A stretch of 64,000 nt of DNA, from positions 58,140,881-58,204,880 of the forward strand of contig CM019063.1 of NCBI GenBank assembly GCA_009667805.1. Reading direction: 5' to 3'. The notes under the pieces were generated by a model. It had not been told where the DNA came from. It made no database searches and saw nothing but the letters and a program-made list of their open reading frames with translations. Of this stretch, positions 10,225 through 21,893 are shown piece after piece; position 1 is the stretch's first letter; the number at the start of each line of letters is the position of its first letter. Made by a program: the position numbers and the translations under genes. Source of the stretch: Leptobrachium leishanense (lineage: Eukaryota; Chordata; Amphibia; Anura; Megophryidae).

Positions 10225-11615
10225 CTAATGTGTGAGTACTGTGTCTGTGTTGAGGGAGGGAGATATTGTGTCTGTGCCACTAAGTGTCGTCTTTGGTGAG
10301 AGTGCTGTGACAGTTAGTGCTCTGTCTGTGCCAGTTAGTGTTGTCTATGTTGAGGGAGGTGCTCTGTCTGTGCCAGTTAGTGCTCTGTCTGTGCTGAGGG
10401 AGGTGTTGTGTTTATGTCAGTTACTGGTGTCTGTGTTGAGGGAGTGTAGTGTACGTGTCAGTTAATGCTGCCTGTGTGGCGGGAGGTGTTGTGTTTATGT
10501 CAGTTACTGGTGTCTGTGTTGAGGGAAGTGTTGTGTATGTGTCAGTTTATGCTGTGTGGCGGGAGGTGTTGTGTCTGTGTCAGTTAATTAATTAATTAAC
10601 CAGACTTGTTCCTTATTTAAATGCCAGCAGCACAGGGGCTCATTGACCTGGCATGAGTTAAAGTGGTGACTTCAGGTCCTGTGCGTTCTAGTCCTAGTTC
10701 CTGTGTTGCTGCAATCATTCTTGTATTCATTTTCTCTGGTATTGACCTTGGCTTTCTTTGTCTACCCATTCTGCCTGTTCCATGTATCTATATTTACTGC
10801 TCTGTTGCCAACCTCTGCGAGTCTGACATTCCTCCTGGTTCTGTATCCCCGGCTCTAGTCCTGACGATTCTTGTATGTTTCTTGTTTTATGTATTTCGTT
10901 CTTAGTTATTTTTGCATAGAGGCCAGTTTAAGGACCTCCCTTCAGTTTAGGATTTCCTGTCCATTTTGTCTTGTTAACTCACGCTCTTCCTCTTCTCCTG
11001 ACTCTGTTATTCTTTGTTAGATTTTCATTAGTTAGAAGGCCATTATTAAGGACTCTCCCCATCTTAAGGATTCCTTTAGTTTTATTTTATGCCCTCCTGT
11101 CCCTCGTGTTACAGTCTTGTTTATTTCCTGTCCAGAATCTGCATTGTTTATATGTGCTGTATTAAGCCAGAAGCTAACCTGCCTCAAGGGTACATCCCTC
11201 CTTGAACCAAGTCCTCACGATAGCCCAAGTTACCGGTCAGCATGACATGTCTGTGTTGCGGGAGGTGTTGTGTCTGTGCCAGTTAGTGCTGTCGGTGTTG
11301 AGGGAGGTGTTGTGTATGTGTAAGTTAGTGCTGTCTGTAATGAGGGAGGTGCTGTGTCTGTGCCAGTTAGTGTTTTCTGTGTTGAGGGAGGTGTTGTGTC
11401 TGTGTCAGTTAGTGTTTTCTGTGTTGAGGGAGGTGTTGTGTCTGTGTCAGTTAGTGTTTTCTGTGTTGAGGGAGGTGTTGTGTCTGTGTCAGTTAGTGTT
11501 TTCTGTGTTGAGGGAGGTGTTGTGTCTGTGTCACTTAGTGTTTTCTGTGTTGATGGAGGTGTTGTGTATGTGTCAGTTAGCTTTGTCGTCTGTGTTGAGA
11601 GTGCAGCGTGTATGC
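10225..11615 (+). repeat. 42-bp minisatellite in two blocks
   Basis: Units of 42 bp (GTGTTGAGGGAGGTGTTGTG plus TCTGTGTCAGTTAGTG...) occupy about 10225-10590 and 11245-11615. Because 42 is a multiple of three, reading frames stay open on both strands (repeated 14-residue units), which produces long spurious ORFs here. An unrelated block of about 650 bp separates the two arrays. Confidence 0.88.
10590..11247 (+). other. Insert between minisatellite blocks, LTR-like
   Basis: Unrelated to the flanking array. It has a TTATTTAAATGCC TATA-like box near 10612-10625 and Pyr-rich text resembling other frog LTR leaders, and ends GCATGACA at 11240-11247, like the complement of the solo LTR start at 34258. 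The left boundary is ambiguous because the array itself contains TGTCAG. It may be a solo LTR, but this is weakly supported. Confidence 0.35.
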
Positions 11616-11619
11616 ATTG

Positions 11620-12363
11620 CTGCTTTATTAACCACAACTCACTCATTGAGTATTACATCCACAATCATTTTAACCAATTCTCTCCCAATTGCCTTTACTC
11701 TATCTTATATTAACCCCTTCACTTCAAAACAGTATTAACCATTTGCGAACGATTGTCTTTACTCAGCAGTATAACCTTAAATAAATTGCAGATTTTTATT
11801 AACCAATCTAACACTACATCCTTATCTTCCAACAGGCATTACCCATGTTATTAACCCCTTCATTCCCATCCATACACGCTCATCATTAAGTCTCTTTCTT
11901 TATTTAATTACCTACCTCCCTTATTAACCATTTCACCACTATTGTCAAAATGTATAATATCCCTCTTCCATCCACAATTCCCATTAAGACTTCACTCTGT
12001 CCCTTCAAGGGAAACCTGTATTCCGCTAGTAGCCGTAGCGTGGCTCACATGAGGGGCCTGGGTTACGCAGACGTCATGGTGGAGTGTCATGGCTGTGATT
12101 CTTATCTGTCAGCGTGTCCTATTAGAAGTTGATGCCGGCATTTTTCTGGCACAGCACAAGTAAGCTAAACCGGTGTCCATACACGGAACTTGCCATGGCA
12201 GAATTACCCATCGCAAAATCTGAGTATGCGAGTGGGAATTTTGAGCCTTGTTATCATAATTTATATTAAAATTTAGTATAAATGCATTGGATATCCAGTT
12301 GAATCTATAAAGATTGTATTAGTATTTTCCAGCTCACTAACCATTCTCCTCTGAGGTGTAGGA
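11620..12363. other. No recognised gene; TTAACC-rich sequence
   Basis: Noncoding; contains repeated TATTAACC and TTAACCCCTTC words at irregular spacing. No defined element ends were found. Confidence 0.45.
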
Positions 12364-12366
12364 TTA

Positions 12367-12691
12367 GGGAGGCAGCACACGAGCTTACTGTACTGCGTCT
12401 GTTACGGACGCACTTTTTGACTGGAGATATTGTGAGTACTGCATAAAGTGCGTCCGTAATGTCTGATGTCTCCACACCCTAGGAAAATACATTGCGGCGT
12501 TGTTTCTGCGTCCGTTTAGTTTTTTCACGTCGATGTTGTTTTCGCGTCCGTAGCTATATGCGTTGCCCGTCCGTAAAAAAGTGCGCAGGTGCTTCGTGTG
12601 GTGGATTTCAGTGACTCCTTTATAAAGCTACGACGGACGGCAAACAGTACGGTCAGACGGACGCAAAATGTTTGCTAGAGTGCCGCCAGCC
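12367..12691. mobile_element. Harbinger-like MITE with TTA target duplication
   Basis: 325 bp. Left end GGGAGGCAGCACACGAGC and right end (complement) GGCTGGCGGCACTCTAGC form imperfect TIRs, flanked on both sides by TTA (12364-12366, 12692-12694). The interior is rich in TACGGACGCA-type words and shares ACGACGGACG with the MITE at 48078. A 3-bp TTA/TAA duplication is characteristic of PIF/Harbinger. Confidence 0.75.
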
Positions 12692-13047
12692 TTAGTCGTA
12701 CCAGAACGCAAATGCAAATGGAGTCAACCCAATCTGTTCTTAATCAGGAGGAATGGAAACAAATATCGTACAATGCAAACAAAATTAATTTGCAAGAGGT
12801 CTCTGAAATGTGCCCCCAAAGTTCCAGTGTATTGGATAAAATACTAGTCAATCTGTAGGAGCTCATTTAAGTGCTGGAACTGCACAGTGTACTACGATTG
12901 ACCAGCAGAGGGAGCTCTTTGCCTGTCAAATAATGCATGCAGCCTGTACTTGCACTGCAGTTATGTGTGTTTCTATCCGGTGGAAATAGGGTTAAGGGTA
13001 ATGTAAAGAGGTTTTCTGTAAAACCATTGGCTCCTACAGCTATATGG

Positions 13048-13637
13048 GCCCTATTACATTCTTCACGCTAATGTTAGCGCTCACCTGTGTGAACGATAAC
13101 GTTAGCTCTGGTGGCTATAGCGTGGGCGCACCATATTACAATCCAAACACTAACAGGCTAAAAAACCCGATAGCGATTGGTATCTTGCGCTTTTCAGTGG
13201 GAGGTTAATGTACTTTGCGCTCCCTATACTTAACATGGGGAGCGCAAAGTGTTAATTAGCGTTAGTACTACAATATACTAATGCTAATTACCGTCCGGCT
13301 GCGGTTAACGCGACAGTTAACCACAGCCAGGACTTGGTGCTAACGATCCCGCTGCTGCAGAATCCGTCAGCACCAGCAGAAACCCCCCCCCCAAATGAAT
13401 CAGATACTCATCTTCCACCCCACGGCGAGGACCGCGGCTCCAACCGGCTGCTCTGTCCGCTGGGAGCGACTGGGGGGAAAAGTCCCCCAGTCTCCCTCTG
13501 TGGATCTCTACACCAACCTGCCGGATCTCGCGAGGCGAAATCCAGCAGGTCATATGACTGGTCTAGCAGACACTCAATGGAGTCCTATGGACTCCATGGA
13601 GGGGATGCTCGCGGCGGCGCTTAGCGCTCGTTTTCAA
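13048..13637 (+). mobile_element. GGGCCC-TIR MITE, right end truncated, joined to LINE tail
   Basis: Begins GGGCCCTATTACATTCTTCACGC, the same end as the 37640-38324 MITE, and includes GGAGTCCTATGGACTCC (13579-13595). It is the reverse complement of the element at 51463-53750. The right TIR is missing: the sequence passes directly into the complemented LINE tail at about 13638. Confidence 0.75.
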
Positions 13638-15575
13638 GTATGTCCTGGGTTCAAGAACATTGAAATGTTACAGTTGTTACAGAAATACAAAGTAATAAAA
13701 TGCAAGATATTAAAAAGAAAACACAAATATACAGATTAACAGAAAATAAATACATAAGAAATATAGTCGCTATGTAACATGTTTACAGGTGCATTCTGTA
13801 TTGAGGTATGTTAATAGGGAGCTCTTAAGGGACTTTAGACTGGGCGAAGATTTGATGGTGTCTGGGTGGTTATTCCATAATTGCGGTGCTCTGTAGGAAA
13901 ATGAGGATCAAGCCACTTTCTTTTTGTATTGTGTTGTTGCAAGTAAGTTGCAGGTCCTGGATCGGAGGTTATAGAATGAGGGAACTGCTAGGGGAAGCAG
14001 CCTATACAGGTAGGGTGGTAGCTTATACAATTTAGTAAGTTTATGAAGGTGCGTTTGCGGGGCGGATGCATACATTACATCTCCGTATTCAATAGCCGGC
14101 ATAAGCATTTGTTGTACAATCTGCTTTCTTATCGCGGGACTCCGGCAGGATTTGTTTCTGTACAGGGCACCTAGTTTGGGGTAAAGTTTAGATGAGAGTT
14201 TTTCAATGTGGGGCCAAAGGATAGATCTGGGTCTAACCACATACCTAGATATTGTATTATAGTGACTGTGGTCAGTGTGCCATTTGATTTTGTCCCGACA
14301 CATAGATGGGGTGTTTGAAATTTATGTAGTTTAGGTGCGGTTCCAAAGAGCATTGTGACAATTTTGTCAGTAATCAAAAAAATTTTGATATCTGCAATCC
14401 ACTTTTCTACCTCTGTGAATTGATCTTGCAGCACGGCCTCCAGCTGTGGGAGATTTGGTTTGCTGGTATAGATTATGGTGTCTTCTGCGTACATGTGTAC
14501 AGTTGAGGCTTTGCAGACGTTGGGCAGATCATTTATGAATATCGTGAATAGCAGGGGGCCAAGTATCAAGCCTTGGGGTACACCGCATGTGACAGGGAGG
14601 GGGAGGGAGTAGCTGCCAGAAATGGACACATATTGCGATCGGTCAGATACATATGATTGAAACCAGGTTAGCGTGCGATCACCAATACCAGAGTTTTTAA
14701 GTTTTTGGAATAGGATGCCATGGTCTACTGTGTCAAAGGCCTTGGTAAAATCAAGGAGGATGCTCCAGTTAGGTTTCCTTGTTCCATGTCAGCTTGGATA
14801 TCATTACAATCTTTTAAAAGGGCAGGTGTAGCTGAATGATCTAGATGAAAGCCAGATTGATCTGGGGTTAGTTTGAATATTGATAATAATCAAATAGCAC
14901 AGACACATTTTTCCAAAAAGGGAGCAAAGATACAATAGTTGGATACCAAAGTACTTTCGCCACTTTTATGGATAGGTACCATCCTTGCAGTCTTCTAGAG
15001 TTTGCGTATGTATCCAGTCGCCATTGATTCATTGATTAGGGTTGCAACATGATTTGCAATTGCCGGCGCACTGATTTTCATCAGCATTGCTGGGATTTGA
15101 TCAGGTCCAGGCTGTTATTTCATTGTTTTGTTAGAGAAGTTTAGTAACGACACTGACAGGCACTGGTCTAAAGTTGAATTTATCTGTGATACAGGGTCTT
15201 TGGACAGTTGGTGAGACCTGTCCTGAGTGCGGCCTTTCTGAATGTGTGTCATTTGCTAACTTAGCAATCAGGGTGGTGGCACATCCAACAAAATAATTAT
15301 TAAAGGCATTTGCTACATCTAGAGGGTGTTGCAGGGTTTGGTTGTTTACTTTGAGAGCAGCTGGTTGGGAGTGGATGGGGGGGTGATTGTATGTTATTTA
15401 TGATTTTCACAAACATTTCTTGGGTTTGATATGTTATTGTTTAGATTTTCATTGAAGTATTGGGCTTTAGCCATTTTTGATTGTTTTGTGCATGCATTCC
15501 AGCATTTTCGGTAAGCAGTGATATCCTTTAAGCATGCCTTTAATCTGTCATATTTAGCATTCTAGTGATGAAAGT
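13638..15575 (-). mobile_element. L2/Rex1-type LINE with reverse transcriptase remnants
   Basis: Minus strand, frameshifted but long. From its 5' side: AYRKCWNACTKQSKMAKAQY (about 15530), GPDQIPAMLMKISAPAIAN (about 15100), MVPIHKSGESTLVSNY (about 14980), LLDFTKAFDTVDHGILF (about 14740), TCGVPQGLILGPLLFTIF (about 14580), MYAEDTIIY (about 14490; the second catalytic position reads ED instead of DD) and SSKLYPKLGALYRNKSCR (about 14180). The 3' UTR (13750-13638) matches 51330-51415 on the plus strand, which in turn continues into a tail shared with the SINE at 27.6 kb. Confidence 0.82.
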
Positions 15576-15868
15576 CTATTTAAATTATTCAATATTCCAA
15601 ATTTTTAATAGTAGTAATCAAGCATTGTTTAATTTTATCTCTTAATTTTTTCAGAATGTCACTTGAAATTATAATGCTGTTTAGTGGGCCTTGATGAACA
15701 TTTGCCTTTCACAAATCTATTTCACAAAATCTCCCATGTCTTTTCACTGAAAATATTAATTAAAATAGAAAAATACAGGGCTGGATAGATTACTGCTTCC
15801 TCGTAATATTTAATTAAAATATATATAAAAAAGCCAAACTAGATCAATTACTTTCTTTAATTTTACAG

Positions 15869-16023
15869 GTAATCATGGCAACAATGGAAATAATGGAGGT
15901 ACAGGACAAGAAGGAGTCAAGGGTGAAAGAGGAGACAAAGGAGATATGGGGCCCCGTGGGGAGCGTGGTAATGTGGGGGTAAAAGGAGAAAAAGGGTATC
16001 CTGGAATCCCTCCTGAACTTCAG
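15869..16023 (+). CDS. C1QTNF3: C1QTNF3 coding exon (collagen-like stalk)
   Basis: 155 nt between a pyrimidine-rich acceptor ending TTTTACAG at 15868 and a donor CAG|GTAGCT at 16023/16024. With the one base carried from the previous exon it encodes 52 residues: 16 perfect Gly-X-Y triplets, starting GNHGNNGNN and ending GYPGIP, then PELQ. Together with the first exon the stalk has 20 triplets without interruption, and it is charged (GERGDKGDMGPRGERG), as in trimeric C1q family stalks. The exon ends in phase 0, so the C1q domain begins exactly at the next exon. The following intron is about 28.5 kb and holds most of the repeats of this window. Confidence 0.93.
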
Positions 16024-16128
16024 GTAGCTAATGTACTGCTATATTCGTTTGTATGTGTTGTAGAGATGTTAAAATCATGCATCCTGCTCTAAAATCTTAA
16101 AAAAGTAATTTTTAATGTATTTAGTATA

Positions 16129-16666
16129 CATTGACTGTCCAAAAAAAGTCGCACACTGTAATATTTGGTTGTGTCGCCTTTTGCTGTGATTACGGCACGC
16201 ATTCGCCGCGGCATCGTTTGGATAAGCTCATGCAATGTCACATCATTTATTTCCATCCATAGTGGCATTAATTTGTGGCCAAGATCTTGTATTGATGATG
16301 GAAGAGTCGCAGCGCTGCGTAAAGTCTTCTCCAGTACATTATCCCAAAGATTCTCAATGGGGTTAAGGTCTGGACTGTGCGGTGGCCAATCCATGTGTGA
16401 AAATGATGTCTCATGCTCCCTGAACCACTCTTGGACAATTTGAGCTCGATGAATCCTGGCATTTTCATCTTGGAATATGCCCGCTGTGCCATCAGGGGAG
16501 AGAAAAAACATTGATGAAAAAACCTGCTCATTCAGTATATTCAGGGAGTCACATGATCTAATTTTTGCAGCTGAAACATATTAATCACTGTAGTAATTAT
16601 CCAATGGAAGGCTCACACCCACTGAATTTGTTAAATGCAGGTGGTGACTTTTTTGTCCAAGCAGTG
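16129..16666 (-). mobile_element. Tc1-like element, internally deleted
   Basis: Ends CATTGACTGTCC (16129) and its counterpart GGACAAGCAGTG-type right end (complement CACTGCTTGGAC, ending 16666), with TA on both sides. The minus strand encodes the transposase C-terminal half (16511-16089): [10 protein letters not shown], then [17 protein letters not shown] carrying the last catalytic acidic residue region, then a normal C-terminus. The N-terminal half is deleted, so it is non-autonomous. Confidence 0.85.
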
Positions 16667-16863
16667 TATATTGAAGCAGTGGGAAACCGTTATGTAACAG
16701 GATACAAGGAAGCAATATTTTCTGAAGCAAGCTGGGATGCTGCAGTGTAATAAAATATATAAATGTATGATGGATGAGGGATAATGGTGGGGATAATGGA
16801 GCTTTCGGAAGTGGTGGCAGAAACGACTGCGCTGGGATATTTCTTTCAAGTCTTATCATAGAC

Positions 16864-17047
16864 CAACGGTTCCCAACCCTGGTCCTCAGGTCCCCCTAAG
16901 AGGCCAGATTTTAAGGATTCCCTTGGGGAAATGCAGACTGAATCCTGCAATCACTGAGCAGCAAATCATATCACCTGTGCTGTGCTTCACATATCCTGCA
17001 AACCTGGCCTGTTAGAGGGACCTGCGGACCACGGTTGGGAATCACTG
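16864..17047. mobile_element. Short hAT MITE with 8-bp target duplication
   Basis: 184 bp with long imperfect TIRs: CAACGGTTCCCAACCCTGG at the left, CCACGGTTGGGAATCACTG at the right, then GGCCAG/CTGGCC pairs inside. Flanks TCATAGAC (16856-16863) and GCATAGAC (17048-17055) match at 7 of 8. Confidence 0.83.
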
Positions 17048-17273
17048 GCATAGACTGTATGGTAAACTGGACAGGGTTGAGAGTGATATTATTGTTTGTT
17101 TCTTTTTGGTACAATAAATGTTCAGCCTTGGTGGGCACTTTTCATTTTCCATCTAAATCGTTAAGCTAATGGTCAGAGACATGGGGCAAAGCAGCTCCAG
17201 CCATACATTAGCTTAACAACTACTTTGGGGTTCCTTTAAGCATTGGTTCGTATTTCGTCATCAACATGGTGTT

Positions 17274-17660
17274 GGGGCCCCGTTCTAACTGAATGTTAGT
17301 GGCAACGTGAACACAATCCTGTGTGGGACGTTCTTCTTTTGTGGATTACTATTCCACCCAAGCCACAGCATTTGCGGCCCGAGTTAGAATATTTATGAGC
17401 CGTTGGCCAATAACGGCAGCACGGCAGGGCCCCGGTGAGCTCACGGCAGGGTCGCTTGGTTCAGTCGAGTCCTACAGACTCCAGGAGCCGATTCCGGCAG
17501 TGGAACGCCATGATGCTGCCGTTACCAACCAGCTATTCGCAAGAATTCCAACTCAAGCTGCTAATGCGGTGGCTCGTAGAGCTTGTAACAGTGTGCCGCA
17601 AATGAGAAAAAGGCCCACGCAGGCTCATTCCATTGGCAAGCTGCTATTGGTATAGGGCCC
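17274..17660. mobile_element. Possible GGGCCC-ended MITE
   Basis: Starts GGGGCCCCGTTC and ends TATAGGGCCC, with the degenerate AGTCCTACAGACT palindrome (17468-17480) and GC-rich self-complementary blocks (GGCAGCACGGCAGGGCCCC). The 3-bp flanks do not match, so the boundaries are tentative. Confidence 0.45.
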
Positions 17661-17699
17661 AACACTCTTATTGAGTTTGTGTTGTTATTTTACATACTG

Positions 17700-18845
17700 T
17701 AAGATGTTGTATCTAAGGCCAGCTGAAGTATGATAAAATATTATGATAAAAATGAGCAAGAAGCCAGAGAATCGCACTTTGATGCAATGAATTACCAGGT
17801 ATCAAAATCCTTTATCTGTAAACTGATGAGAAAGGAGGATTATGCCGAGCAGAGCACATATCTCTAACCAGCTCAATATTTCCAATCCAAAAACGGGAGG
17901 ATTTACAGAAGGATTTTCATTTTTCATGCATTTCGAGCTTCAGTTCAGCAACCTTTAAGCTTAAAAAAAATAAATCATTATTGACACAAACATCAAAATG
18001 CATTCATGGAAAACTAGCTAATAAAACACAGAAATATGATTTGCGTTTTCAGTCTTGGGGCTTGTTTAGGCATTTTCTGTTCAGGAGATTTAAATGTGAG
18101 TTTACCGGCAATTCAATTCCCCATAAAATATTTAGATATGGTCTCTCACGGCTATATTATTCAATGGAAATGTCGGCTTTAGCGATTTGATTTGAATTTA
18201 TCAGTACGTCGATTTCCTGAAATGAGATAACATTTTATTATATGTATATTTTAATAATATATTTCACGCGCTATACATGTTGCCCCCTCTCCTGTTTACC
18301 CTGTTTGCAGGGATGAAAGCCCGTGTGGTCCAGTGGGACAGCCGCTGAGCCCCTCAGCTGGGTTGATGTCCCTCTCGTCACTGGTGGTCCAGGTGGCTGC
18401 ACGATGCAATCTGTGCTTCCTTCTATGCACAGATCGCACAGTATTTATCTTGCGTGCTTGACACTGATGTTGCGTGGGTCAGGGCGCCGCTGATTCATTC
18501 AGCCAGAGTCCAGCACGGAGGGAGACACTGTGTGCAGTCTGAGCATAGAATAGGAAGCACATCACAGAGCTGGACATGTGCGATCTTTGTTCTCCAAACC
18601 GGCCTTTGCCGTTACATGAGGTCAGAAAGCTAAGTGCCGCTGGGTTCGGTGGGGTCTCTGAAGCCGTCGGGAATGGGAAACCATCATCCCCTGGACCCTT
18701 CACAGCCCTTTGACTCTGTGACACACACTGAGGCCTTTGGTCTCGCCTCCTCTCTGCGATCACCTATCAATGTGAAGTGGAGGCAGCCTTTGAGACCCCA
18801 GTGAGGAGTGTGAGGCCTTAGGCAACTGCCTTAATGTGTGTATAT
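17700..18845. other. No recognised gene
   Basis: No exon-like or transposase-like sequence and no match to the repeat families listed here. A frame at 18479-18763 (minus) has no recognisable domain and lacks support. Confidence 0.4.
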
Positions 18846-18901
18846 ATAGAAGTTAAATGTGTATTGATTTGCCCTCCAGGTAAAGCATCAAACAGCAATG
18901 A

Positions 18902-18969
18902 GTCACGGCCTATCTCCTGCTGATGAGGGTATAATAAGCAACAAACAGCTGTCGAGGAGTGGCTGTGAC
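18902..18969 (+). ncRNA. Hammerhead ribozyme-like motif, core damaged
   Basis: CTGATGA (18920-18926) is the exact conserved core. The inner stem I pairs CTCCT (18914-18918) with AGGAG (18955-18959), and an outer stem pairs GTCAC (18902-18906) with GTGAC (18965-18969). Stem III is the palindrome ACAGCTGT (18945-18952), ending at the GTC cleavage triplet (18951-18953). The second core reads CAAA (18942-18945) instead of GAAA, and the first stem I pair is G-G, so this copy is probably inactive. Confidence 0.6.
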
Positions 18970-19041
18970 GCGTTTCATAACCTGATCTTTGCTAAAAGGC
19001 CATCTAGTATGACGTGGCACTGGCAAGGAGGGTTCTGTTAA

Positions 19042-20013
19042 CCCTTCCACTGCTGAGCCACTTCACCGCTGTGTGCTGAGGTAATTTTTACCGCTTTTGC
19101 TCATCATGTTTAAACGCGTTTTGTAGCCACGTTTTATTATACAACCCAGACATATTATATATCGTTCTTTCCGGCAGACTCCGCAGATTCATAATATCTC
19201 ATTATTATATGTATACGTTATGCCCTGCCTGTATATTATAACAAAAAATGCAATAAAGTTTGAGTTGTTAACCATCTACAATGTGTAAAGTGTTTTTTTC
19301 ACATTTTAACATGCAAGTTTTTGCGTTTATATTTTCTATGGGCTGCGCTTGTTAAAAAAATTAGAAATGGGGACCGGTACATTTTTTTTGGGGGGAATTA
19401 CATGATTTTTACTTCAAACATGGTCAGTTTGGTATCATTCCAAAGGTCATACTCAGGCCTTTCAAACGATACCCTACATGACCCCCTAGCTGCCACAGTT
19501 CGGGAGATATGGGGGTTCAAAGGAACCTCCTATCTCCACCAGGGGATTTTCTTGGGAAATCCCCGGGCAGCTAGGGGTTCCCCAGCTAAATGATGTTAGG
19601 TGGCATGGGGGGACCCGGAGCCGCCATACAAGATGGCGGCCCCCACCGGAGCTAGGTCGCGATCCAGCACCGGATCGCAGCCCGGTACGTAAGGGGTTAA
19701 AACCAGGCACCGCTTAAAAGGGGAGACTCTCTGGTTTGTGTGGCTGTGACCTCCCGATCGGGAGGGAGAGGGATCCGAAAGGATCCCCCCTCCCTTTCAT
19801 GCGTCCTCCCGGGGGGGGTCACCCAAAAATGACGTCATCGCGTATGGAGCGATGATGTCATTTACATGGGACGGCCCTTAAAAGACACGTCTGACTTCTG
19901 AACTCAGAATGCTGTGGGACCCCAGAGGAGAGAGGTGAGTATGTGGGGAATGTCCTCCGCATATAGTGGGAGTCAATGAGGACGTTCCCCACACGTCCTC
20001 CGCAGCCAAGGGG
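19042..20013. mobile_element. TTAA-flanked (piggyBac-like) non-autonomous element
   Basis: Flanked by TTAA at 19038-19041 and 20014-20017, with ends CCCTTCCACTGCTGAG and (complement of the right end) CCCCTTGGCTGCGGAGG. Related to 61087-62309, whose right end complements to CCCTTTCGCTGCTGAG. TTAA duplication is the piggyBac signature. The interior has CCCTAGCTGCCACAG and ACCAGGGGA blocks and no transposase. The satellite copy at 25.7 kb shows the empty site. Confidence 0.72.
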
Positions 20014-20193
20014 TTAAAACAGACCCTGGATGCAAGAAAGTGAGAAATTGGAGACCTCATTTGCATATCCTACCCAGAGTTCCTTGCTGCATATGGGGAA
20101 TGTAGCATATGAGCTCTGTGAAGCAGTTCTCTGAATTGCTGCGATGTGTAAATGTCTTCTATAATTACAAACTTTATTAATTGCTATGTGGAG

Positions 20194-21893
20194 TAGACAT
20201 GTGCACAGCACAAAATTTCGTTTTGAACTAATGGATTAGTCCTAAAATGCAATTTATTTACTTGCTAAAGAAATTCGTTTTCAGTTCTTTAGTATGAAAA
20301 CTAATTTCATTCATCCAAAAACCAGTGGATACAATTACTATTGTAGTGGCTCCTCAGAGGGCTGAGATCGCTGCTTGTTACAGTATCTCTCACTCTCAGC
20401 ACAATGTGTCAGGCAAAGCTGTTACAGTAACTGACTGCTGCTCATCACAGCGCTCAGAGTTTCAGTCAAACTAGTAAATATAGTTTTATATATAAGAATA
20501 TTTTATATATTAGAACAATATTATTTCCTTGTTTTACTGAAACTCTGAGCGCTGTTACAGTCAGTTACTGTAACCGCTGAGCCTGATACATTGTACTGAG
20601 AGATAATATAACAAGCAGCCGATCTCAGCGCACACAGCCACTTGATTTAAAGGGCTAAAAAAAAGGCTCCTCTCTGTATAATGTATAGAACATCCTCCAG
20701 CATTAATTAATACCCCTCTCTGTATAATGTAGATAACATCCTCCTGCATTGAATAATACTCCTCTCTGTATAATGTATAGAATATCCTCCTGAATTAATG
20801 TCCCTCTCTGTATAGAACATCCTTCTCAATTTATACCTTTCTCTGTATAATGTATATAACATCCTCCTGCATTAATACCCCTCTCTGTATAATGTATAGA
20901 ACATCCTCTTGCATTAATTAATGCCCCTCTCTGTATAGAACATCCTACTGCATTGGCATGTGGAGGGTGCAGAACTTCGGAATGCAATGCTTATCCAGCA
21001 CAGGAGAGGGAACTTTTACTTAAACTTTGTATCTCTGTGGGGGAGACAGACAGGAATATAAAAGCAGGGGAGAGGGAAAATATTAATGTAAAATCGGTCT
21101 GAAATCTCAGAGAAGAGATGACTGGTGCAAATTTATTTTTATAATAAAATAAAGCACTTTAAATCTAGGGAAAACATTCAAATAAATCACACTGAAGGCT
21201 CATAATGACAGAGTAACTGTGAGAGCTGGATACTAAATGTATCAGACGTAAAAAAAAACTTTATAACAAGCAGCACTGGGAGAGGAGAGGGACTTTATAT
21301 AAAACGTGTATTATAGATGAGGAAAGGGGGATAGTGTTCCTGGATAATATAAAATGTATCAGACCTAAGCCCCTATTATGCAGAGCGGGAGGGGAGATAA
21401 CACACATTTTATAAAGTCCCTCTCTTCTCCCAGCGCTGCTTGTTATAAAGGGTTTTTACTATCCAGCCCTCCTGTCATTAGCTTTCAGTGTGATTTATTT
21501 GAATAGTTTCCTTCTCCAGCTGGTTTTATCATCTTGTCTGCCTCATAGACATGCAAGGGTTAAGTAAAGGTTTCCTCTCCTGTGCTGGCTGGCTGCACTG
21601 TGAGTGAGTATTCTGGAGCTCTATCACTGTCAGATTTTCGGGTAGGGGTCGGGAAGGATTACACATACAAACCTTTTCTGTAGCTTTGCGATGTTGCGCT
21701 CTTCATTGCTGGTCTCCTTCACTCATCAATGTAATATCACAAAAAGGACTGAAACTAAAATGTAGTGCATTTTATTTTAGTTTCTTTCATTTTTTGTACT
21801 GAGCATTTTCGTATATCTTGAGTCATCCGAAAACTAAATTATCCCAAAATTCGGACTAAATCGTTTTAGTACTAAAACAAATGCACATGTCTA
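20194..21893. mobile_element. hAT-type element, 1700 bp, perfect 8-bp target duplication
   Basis: Ends TAGACATGTGCA and TGCACATGTCTA exactly, flanked by ATGTGGAG on both sides (20186-20193, 21894-21901). Subterminal regions hold AATTTCGTTTTGAAC and its counterparts. The interior includes repeated CCTCTCTGTATAATGTATAG units (about 20667-20945). No transposase frame survives. It lies within a satellite monomer. Confidence 0.86.

Noticed and set aside
11202..11738. 178-codon Leu/Cys/Val-rich frame
   Set aside because: Same cause: a 42-bp minisatellite. Composition and periodicity follow the repeat.
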